Below the pieces are notes generated by a model. It made no database searches. It was not told where the DNA came from and saw only the letters and a program-made list of their open reading frames with translations. From Reticulitermes speratus (taxonomy: Eukaryota > Arthropoda > Insecta > Blattodea > Rhinotermitidae): a stretch of DNA of 64,000 bases. Where the stretch lies: the NCBI GenBank assembly GCA_021186555.1, contig JAJKFL010000004.1, forward strand, positions 6,562,001 to 6,626,000, written 5' to 3'. Made by a program: the position numbers and the translations under genes. The stretch's first letter is position 1. Every line of letters begins with the position of its first letter. Below, piece after piece: positions 59,305 to 64,000 of this stretch.

Positions 59305-61193
59305 GAAGATATTACACAGAATAATTGTGTCTACATTAAGAGGAATTTTAGAAGAAATGTGTGTCAAGAGGTGAAATCTGTCATCACATCATCACACTGG
59401 CTGAAGTGTTGAGATCTAGAAGGGAACAACTTTCAAGGGCTCTAATAAACTTAACCTTATTTGAAAGATAATTCTAAAGTGCTGGTCTCTAAGCAGTCCT
59501 TGCAGCTGCTGAAAATATTTCTCCACGCTTGGGGGGAAGCTCTTGTCTCGGCATACCGGCAGTTTCTCAGAAAATTATCCTTAAATTCTTGCAAAGAAAG
59601 TGGATTGCCATACATTTACTGTTCTTCAGTTGATGGCCCAGGTAATGATGTTGGGATTAATTTAACTTAATGGTTAGAAGTTTTTTTCTTTGAAAAATAA
59701 AGGCCCTATGATTTTATATGCACTCACTGCACATTAAGGTTATGTAAAGGAAACTTCGTAAACTGCACAGGGATTTTTGTAACACCAGCATGTTATTCTG
59801 GCTGTTTACATTCCTGCTGAATGTAAATTCATACTTCATCTGAGAAAAATGCACGTTTCTGTATTTTATTTTTGTCCAGCACTGAGTTGCATATATTGTT
59901 TTATGTGGCACTACTGACATGGGATTTATTTTTACAAACTTTTTGGTGACATTTCTCCCATGACACATACTTTGCAAAAGTATTGCAAATGAACACTCGT
60001 TGTTCAACAGACTACATGTATCACGTGCAGTGACCTTTCTGGGCTACTCTCAGTCACTGGATGAGTGAGAGTAGTTTTTCTAAGGGTCCACTAAATTAGG
60101 TTTGCACTTGAGGGCAGAAGCAGAGCTGGTTTCCAAAACATGATGCTTTTATTATATAACATACCAGTGATGAGCAACCTGTGGCATGCCAGACTTACAT
60201 ATGTGGCCACACACTTAACTTCTCTCCCCCATTAGAATGAAGGACAATTTTTTGAGTGGTTTGGTGAATGTTGTATGCGTAGGTAAATTTATTAAACAGT
60301 ATTGAAGTCATAACAGGCTTGGCGCATAATGCGTTGGCAGTGGGAGGAGTGAGAAGTTGCACTATCCTGCCTACTCCTTCAGCTTTAATTGTTATCTGAT
60401 GATGATGATGATGATAATAATAATAACAACAACAGAAATGTCACGCAAAAGGAAGCAGAAAAGAAACTAAAATAGAGATACAACAAATGTGGAACATGAA
60501 ATGTATGCTTATACCAATAGTAAATGGAGCCACTGGAATAGTAACAGAAGTTTAAAGAAAAATGTGGAAGCCATTCCAGGAAAACATTCAGTAGCATCCA
60601 CTACAAAAGACAGCTATACGTGGAACATCACATGTAAGATGGAAAGTCCTGCAGTGTGAAACTTGAAGCCTGAGCAGTGGAGATCACTGTTGGTTCAAGA
60701 GAAGTAACTTAACTTAACTTAACTTAACTTAACCGTGGCTCGACAGCCCTATATGGGCCTAGGCCTTCTCTCTTTCGGAGGTTACTTGGTCTTGCGCATT
60801 TGTGGCAGTTGGTGACCACCCCACTGGCCGCCTGTTCAACTCAATCCTGATGTGACCGCCAGAGCCATCTGGCAGTCAGTTAGGAGACTTGGGTGAGAAA
60901 TGGCCGCTTTGAATTTTGCTTGCGAGCATTACTGGTTCTATTCATGCCCGTAAGGTTCTTTTACATGCCGTAAATCTACGACATGGGACCGACGGCTTTA
61001 CTTCCCCTCCGAAGGAAGTGGTGCTCCGGATTTATATCACCCTCAAAAATCCATCGGACCTCGGTCGGGATCGAACCCGCGAACTTGGTCCAGTGGCGAG
61101 CACACTAACCACTAGTCCACTGAGATCGACGGTTCAAGAGACGTACCAGGGAGAAAAGGCCTGTGACAAGAGACAACGAATAATAATAATAGT

Positions 61194-61233
<40 letters not shown>

Positions 61234-63991
61234 GGAATTCCTAACAGTCACAGCCTTCACAGCACCGTCATCGAGAAGCTGCAGAAATATACTGACTTGA
61301 AAGAAGAGCTTATCAGAATGTGACAACTGAAAATGGCCTATATAATACCATTAGTACTATGCACAATGGGTATTATTCCAAATTACACAAAAGTTTAAAG
61401 ATACATAGTTTCTCCTAGGTCTATATATTCTAATGCAGAAAGCAATAATACATAATACATGCCATTTAGTCAGGAAGTTTTTGGCATAACAGTGAATAAT
61501 AAGTGCTTGGTCATTGAGACCCGTACTCTTGAGAACCAGCTAAACTGCTATGAAGTAAGGAATATGGATGATGATGATACTAGCATATTTCAGTCATATG
61601 TTTATGGAATAAAGTCTATATTTCTTTAAATAATTATCAGTGACAAACAGTCGCAAGCATCTCGTTCATTAATACATTAATTTTATGCAATAATACTAAT
61701 AGTTAATAGTAATTTAGCCACTTTGTCACTTAATATAAAATAAATGTTCCTTTAAAAATGAGAGACTGGTTTTTGGCCCAAGCAGTGTTTTGAGGTTTTC
61801 AAGTGGCCCTTGTGCTGTAAAAGGCTGCTCTTCCCCATAATAGATGATGGAAGAGGTCCAGAATAAGAGTAATTCAGAATGTCATACACCATCTTCATAA
61901 CCCTATAGACCTGAATTTCTGTTGTTGTTATGAACATTGCCTTGATAGAATTGTGCTGTGGTTTCATTCTGTATAAAATCAGCCTTGCATTCAGCTTATA
62001 TTCTTGAACTGACTCCAAACTCTATTCTCATTCCAGACATTAAAAATGTCTCCCATGTTGTGAACTATGATCTCCCCAAGAGTATTGATGAGTATGTGCA
62101 TCGTATTGGGCGAACAGGGCGCGTTGGAAACCGTGGTAAGGCCACAAGCTTTTATGACCCGGAGTTTGATGCACCATTGGCCAAACATCTTTTGAAGATT
62201 CTTCAGCAGGTGAGAAGAGTGAACAATTTGTGACCAGCTTGTGCGTAGTACCATAAAAAAAATTCCTGCATTTCAGGGTTACAATTTGCAAGTCTGCTCA
62301 AGAGTAAATTTATGAACCAAAGCAATAATTTACTAAGATATTACAGTAAGAGTGAAATCAGAAATAAAATCACTTTTATGTGTGCTTCAGACATGTATCT
62401 TAGGGGGAGGTCATGTATATTTGAAGGTAAAGCTGTCTTCCATTCAGTTAAGTACAGAGTAGTAGGTTGGAGAGCAGAAAGCTAGATTTAAGTAAATGGG
62501 CTGTACAAATTAATATATAGTGATTGCAGGGGGATATACCCTGCTTGTGTTGCCTCCTGGGGGTAAACCAGAATGTGAAACTAGCTACTTGCCTTAGTCA
62601 AATGCCAACATTAAGAGTATGCGGAACTTTACCTCCATTCCCTGTACATCTTTATGGTGTGATGTTATGCACCAGGCAACTTCATATATAAGAACGCTTC
62701 TGTAGCATAGGCTGTGAGCAAGATCCACTGAATGTATGAGAGATACTTTTCTAATGTGTGTGAAAATAAATATGAATAGAGGCCAAAAGTGAGAGAACAA
62801 TTTTAATGTATAATTTTGAAACTTCACTTAGTCGAACCTCTTTTACCGGTAGGTGTAGAGGGTATTTTAAGTTAATGTGAGGAATCAAGTGTTATTTGTA
62901 TTTCAGTTATAGGTTTGAGCAAGAGAACAAATGTAGTAGCTTTGTGTCTGTCATTTGCCTTTTATATTGCATGCTTCATGGAGTACGGTATGAGTGGTCA
63001 ACAGTGAGATCTTCGCTCTTCTGGGATGTTACACAGTGTTGATTTGTTGTTAGTTACTGACGTTAGGTTCCGCATTGTCAGTAGCTTACTACCGATCAAC
63101 ACTGCGTAACATCCCAGAAGAACAAAGATCTCATTTACACCGCGGCAGAAGCCTGAAATCACGCATAGTCAGCAGTGTTTCATCAATGGGTGAGCGACAG
63201 TTCACAGCTTTTTATTCTGAAGTTTCAAGATAAAAGTTCATAATTTTTTGTAATGTGGAAGTCAGAATGGTGTTAATAGTAATCAGAATGTTTCTTTCAT
63301 AAAGAAAGCTTTGTTGTTATTTTCAGTTGTTATTTTTGTAGGACAAAAATTTGCATTAGTAGAGGGAGGTGGAGACAGACTGAAGAATACTTAATTCAGT
63401 TCCAAATCTCATTTTTTCACATTATTTAATTGTGCAGGCATTGTTGAATGAGTTTATTTACATGTCTTATGTTCTAAAATATTTCGATTTATGGAAAGCA
63501 GTCTCTGTAAATGTTGCCAGGACAGGACAGTAATAACTTTGAGAGTTTTCCTCCACTTAAAATGCACTAAGAAGATAAACATGGTCATTATTCATTATGT
63601 TTCTTCTAGGGTGTGCTTCTTATGACAACCTCGTAAACCCTTCTGTATCCTATAAATATTCCTGTTGTATTGCTGTTGACTACTCTTTTTTCCTACCACG
63701 TTTTGTGCATCAGTCTTCACTTTCTGTCTCTACTCTGTCCTTGTTTTTTTCCTGTTTACCATATTCATTAAGGAAGACATGTTAAGATTCAAGGAAGGGA
63801 ACATAATGATTGTGCCAAGCATAATACAGGCTAATGAAGTAATTGTCTTGTTACTACATAAACTTTGAATGCTGTACATTTTGCTGTAGGCTGATCAAGA
63901 TATTCCTCCATGGCTGAAGGAGGAGGCAGGAAAATCAGTGCATTCTTCTGGCTTTCCAGGCAGTCAATTTGGAGGGAGGGATTTCAGGAAA
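38783..63991 (+). CDS. vasa: Vasa / DDX4 DEAD-box RNA helicase, ten coding exons, 3' end outside window; two frameshifts as sequenced
   Basis: Germline RNA helicase acting in nuage and the piRNA pathway. Exons: 38783-38824, 39166-39513, 39815-39948, 42757-42941, 47593-47814, 52645-52821, 57986-58181, 58260-58457, 62037-62209, 63890-63991; the last ends at gtaagt, so at least one more exon follows. Exon 2 encodes an RGG-rich N-terminus ([15 protein letters not shown]). Later exons give [20 protein letters not shown], the Q motif [47 protein letters not shown] (split over exons 8-9) and [21 protein letters not shown] fits vasa rather than DDX3. Oddities: motif II is DEGD (52,741-52,752), not DEAD. 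Exon 2 lacks one base near 39,217-39,221 and exon 4 one near 42,782-42,784, creating TAG at 42,784; all splice phases agree only if both bases are counted. Either sequence errors or a decayed copy. Confidence 0.9.
38825..39165 (+). other. vasa intron after the first coding exon
   Basis: No feature recognised. Confidence 0.6.
39514..39814 (+). other. vasa intron after the RGG exon
   Basis: No feature recognised; downstream open frames here are intron read-through. Confidence 0.6.
40440..42300 (+). pseudogene. Degenerate Tigger1/TIGD-type transposase
   Basis: Plus-strand pieces follow a Tigger1 transposase in order: [20 protein letters not shown] (first Asp, LNVDETGLFW in the family), [38 protein letters not shown] (second Asp, LLLLDNAPGHP), [20 protein letters not shown] (TSILQPMDQG, third Asp region, here Asn) and a broken C-terminus. 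Many stops and frame changes. A foreign ~115-bp repeat (41,145-41,260) is inserted between the first two blocks. Lies in the vasa intron before exon 4. Confidence 0.75.
41145..41260 (+). repeat. Dispersed ~115-bp repeat, copy 2
   Basis: Same ordered blocks as 11,792-11,906 and 48,590-48,705. Interrupts the Tigger1-like pseudogene, showing that it is mobile and younger than that copy. Confidence 0.6.
42942..43587 (+). other. vasa intron 4 (after the Walker A exon), left part
   Basis: No coding. The 'gatccagacagacagacatg' string near 43,517-43,537 resembles ends of dispersed insect repeats; unassigned. Confidence 0.4.
43590..44899 (+). mobile_element. Complete mariner transposon, inactivated transposase
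   Basis: 1310 bp with terminal inverted repeats identical over about 30 bp (cacagtccgacaattatata...) and TA on both sides (43,588-43,589; 44,900-44,901). The transposase frame starts at 43,787 ([20 protein letters not shown]) and ends at 44,822, the usual ~345-codon mariner length. Catalytic blocks: [37 protein letters not shown] (DD34D type). One nonsense codon (TAG after SRAQIFR, family Trp position, near 43,907) and one frameshift near 44,110-44,130 inactivate it. Perfect ends suggest recent insertion. Lies in vasa intron 4. Confidence 0.93.
44902..45519 (+). other. vasa intron 4, spacer
   Basis: No feature recognised. Confidence 0.45.
45520..45940 (+). pseudogene. Degenerate mariner transposase C-terminal half
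   Basis: Reads [32 protein letters not shown], then [20 protein letters not shown] and FQ..D.SSI-type sequence and a terminal IAMQGD*FQGDKN. The family order is WPD.WILHHDNAPAHDALRVREFLAK ... LAPCDFWLFPKLKNALKG ... CI...G.YFEGD. Different mariner subfamily from 43,590-44,899. Broken by stops. Confidence 0.65.
45948..47434 (-). mobile_element. Tigger/pogo transposon with inactivated, N-truncated transposase
   Basis: 1487 bp. Ends CAGTGAAACCTCTATCCATC and its inverted copy at the right, with TA on both sides (45,946-45,947; 47,435-47,436). Minus-strand transposase: [40 protein letters not shown] (first Asp), a stop in [19 protein letters not shown] (near 46,935), [20 protein letters not shown] (second Asp), [17 protein letters not shown] (third Asp), a frameshift near 46,555-46,590 and a C-terminus ending MKDFLSKKQ at 46,064. 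The DNA-binding N-terminus is missing. Related to the older copy ending at 51,748. Confidence 0.9.
47815..48589 (+). other. vasa intron 5 (after the PTREL exon), left part
   Basis: A string at about 47,886-47,912 (agttaaacctgtctagcatg) faintly resembles a Tigger-type end and might be the left border of the Tigger ending at 51,748; unproven. Confidence 0.35.
48590..48705 (+). repeat. Dispersed ~115-bp repeat, copy 3
   Basis: Same family and orientation as 11,792-11,906 and 41,145-41,260. Confidence 0.6.
49200..51748 (-). mobile_element. Older Tigger/pogo copy split by a LINE insertion
   Basis: The right end at 51,748 carries the inverted CAGTGAAACTTCTATCATTC next to TA, matching the ends of 45,948-47,434. 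Minus-strand pieces in order: [20 protein letters not shown] and [20 protein letters not shown] (near 51,060-51,180), ...PDRT..., [15 protein letters not shown] (near 50,850-50,910), then after the [19 protein letters not shown] and [16 protein letters not shown] (49,786-49,930), and the C-terminal [20 protein letters not shown] with STEEKYEVF (49,421-49,675). Multiple stops. The left border is uncertain. Confidence 0.75.
49934..50800 (-). mobile_element. Non-LTR retrotransposon nested in the Tigger copy
   Basis: Minus-strand LINE pieces: [20 protein letters not shown] (near 50,690-50,760), a diverged [20 protein letters not shown] region (about 50,520-50,600), then, after an internal deletion, the C-terminal [20 protein letters not shown] (50,230-50,299). 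The 3' end (left side on plus) carries an (AAACT)n-like tail at 49,934-49,952. It interrupts the Tigger transposase within the [12 protein letters not shown]-equivalent region. The 5' border is approximate. Confidence 0.7.
51901..52147. mobile_element. hAT-type MITE, family H, copy 2, with exact 8-bp target duplication
   Basis: 247 bp, starting cagggtccacaag and ending tttgtgcacccatg. Flanked on both sides by CTTCAAGG (51,893-51,900 and 52,148-52,155). Body blocks (aaaattaggtgcca, caccactgtaca, tttagttgc) match 24,418-24,584. No coding capacity. In vasa intron 5. Confidence 0.85.
52156..52644 (+). other. vasa intron 5, right end
   Basis: No feature recognised. Confidence 0.5.
53088..57532 (+). 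mobile_element. Tigger1-like DNA transposon remnant, host of an RTE insertion
   Basis: Left end at about 53,088 (caggcagtccttgacttttc), right end near 57,532 with a decayed inverted copy (aaaagtctgtctgta). Retained transposase C-terminus: [19 protein letters not shown] [36 protein letters not shown], then [11 protein letters not shown] (to 53,587). It resumes after the LINE with [20 protein letters not shown] and [13 protein letters not shown] (56,990-57,090), [19 protein letters not shown] and [14 protein letters not shown]. The N-terminal and most catalytic sequence is absent: only the last catalytic region remains. The LINE at 53,588-56,965 splits it. In vasa intron 6. Confidence 0.8.
53588..56965 (-). 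mobile_element. Near full-length RTE-type LINE with target-site duplication
   Basis: 3378 bp between two copies of TCATTGACAT (53,578-53,587 and 56,966-56,975). The minus strand has a 5' region with a poly-G run (56,513-56,522 as poly-C), then an AP endonuclease: [53 protein letters not shown] (56,026-56,580). Next come [10 protein letters not shown] and a linker (55,308-55,865), then the reverse transcriptase (53,660-55,338) with [68 protein letters not shown] and the catalytic [10 protein letters not shown]. The end is [12 protein letters not shown]...-type and [18 protein letters not shown]. The 3' end is a gaatgaatga-like tail. At least three frame changes disable it. Confidence 0.92.
57533..57985 (+). 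other. vasa intron 6, right end
   Basis: No feature recognised. Confidence 0.5.
58458..60690 (+). other. vasa intron 8, left part
   Basis: Contains an (AT)n microsatellite (59,272-59,299) and (GAT)n/(AAT)n near 60,400-60,426. 'cagtgatgagcaacctgtgg' at about 60,169 resembles a hAT-type end without a found partner. No exon recognised. Confidence 0.45.
60707..61130 (-). mobile_element. tRNA-derived SINE with 15-bp target duplication
   Basis: 424 bp on the minus strand. The tRNA-like head reads ggactagtggttagtgtgct (A-box region), then GGTTCGATCCC (B box; plus 61,067-61,077). A ~300-bp body follows and a (TTAAG)n tail (plus 60,707-60,732). Flanks GGTTCAAGAGAAGTA (60,692-60,706) and GGTTCAAGAGACGTA (61,131-61,145) differ at one base, indicating a fairly recent insertion. 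In vasa intron 8. Confidence 0.88.
61183..61233. repeat. (TAA)n microsatellite
   Basis: Runs of taa with one interruption (agtatag) just right of the SINE. Confidence 0.85.
61234..62036 (+). other. vasa intron 8, right part
   Basis: No feature recognised; the minus-strand open frame 61,752-62,018 has no family resemblance. Confidence 0.45.
62210..63889 (+). other. vasa intron 9
   Basis: Carries the fold-back repeat at 63,006-63,132; otherwise nothing recognised. Confidence 0.5.
63006..63132. repeat. Fold-back element, 38-bp arms
   Basis: Arms gagatcttcgctcttctggg... (63,006-63,043) and its inverted copy (63,095-63,132) pair with few mismatches. The right flank (catttacaccgcggcagaag...) is the inverse of the left flank of the fold-back at 33,462-33,613, so they are one family. 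Confidence 0.7.
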
Positions 63992-64000
63992 GTAAGTGAT

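Noticed and set aside
61040..61130. Possible tRNA gene on the minus strand
   Set aside because: The boxes belong to a SINE with body, tail and target duplication; the acceptor stem does not form.

Overview
This window looks like animal nuclear DNA, most likely from a hemimetabolous insect and possibly a cockroach or termite (Blattodea). The visible reasons are intron-rich genes with GT-AG splice sites and introns from about 0.1 to 5 kb, an AT-rich background, AATAAA poly(A) signals, a germline vasa gene, and dense mariner, Tigger/pogo, hAT, RTE and other non-LTR elements plus tRNA-derived SINEs. The order-level guess rests on remembered repeat styles and is only moderately secure.

Layout. 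315-1861 (-) holds the first two coding exons of a peptide:N-glycanase (NGLY1/PNG1 type, PUB domain), which continues off the left edge. 4791-4880 (-) is an isolated terminal exon of ribosomal protein L36. 7427-14284 (+) is a complete proteasome subunit alpha type-4 gene (7 coding exons, 258 aa). 17745-31679 (+) is a complete ATP synthase F1 subunit alpha gene (11 coding exons, 551 aa). About 34,500-63,991 (+) is a vasa/DDX4 DEAD-box helicase gene: a probable non-coding first exon, ten coding exons, and a last part beyond the right edge.

These are unrelated housekeeping and germline genes, with no operon logic: protein turnover (NGLY1 deglycosylates misfolded glycoproteins that the proteasome degrades), mitochondrial ATP synthesis, translation, and germline/piRNA function. 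The exon phases of PSMA4 and ATP5F1A join perfectly. Vasa as sequenced does not: one base is missing in each of two coding exons (near 39,217-39,221 and near 42,782-42,784), and motif II reads DEGD instead of DEAD.

Most of the remaining sequence is transposon debris. Best-defined elements: a mariner with matching 30-bp ends (43,590-44,899); a Tigger/pogo element with TA target sites (45,948-47,434) and an older relative split by a LINE (about 49,200-51,748); a near full-length RTE-type LINE (53,588-56,965) with a 10-bp target duplication, nested in a Tigger1-like remnant; a 424-bp tRNA-derived SINE with a 15-bp target duplication (60,707-61,130); two copies of a hAT-type MITE, one with an exact 8-bp duplication; two 175-bp TA-flanked MITEs; and an internally deleted Jerky/pogo-like element (13,298-14,093). 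A family of fold-back repeats, some carrying a CTGATGA-stem-GAAA arrangement reminiscent of a hammerhead core, recurs across the window. I found no convincingly new system. The oddest items are the vasa lesions and these ribozyme-like fold-back repeats.
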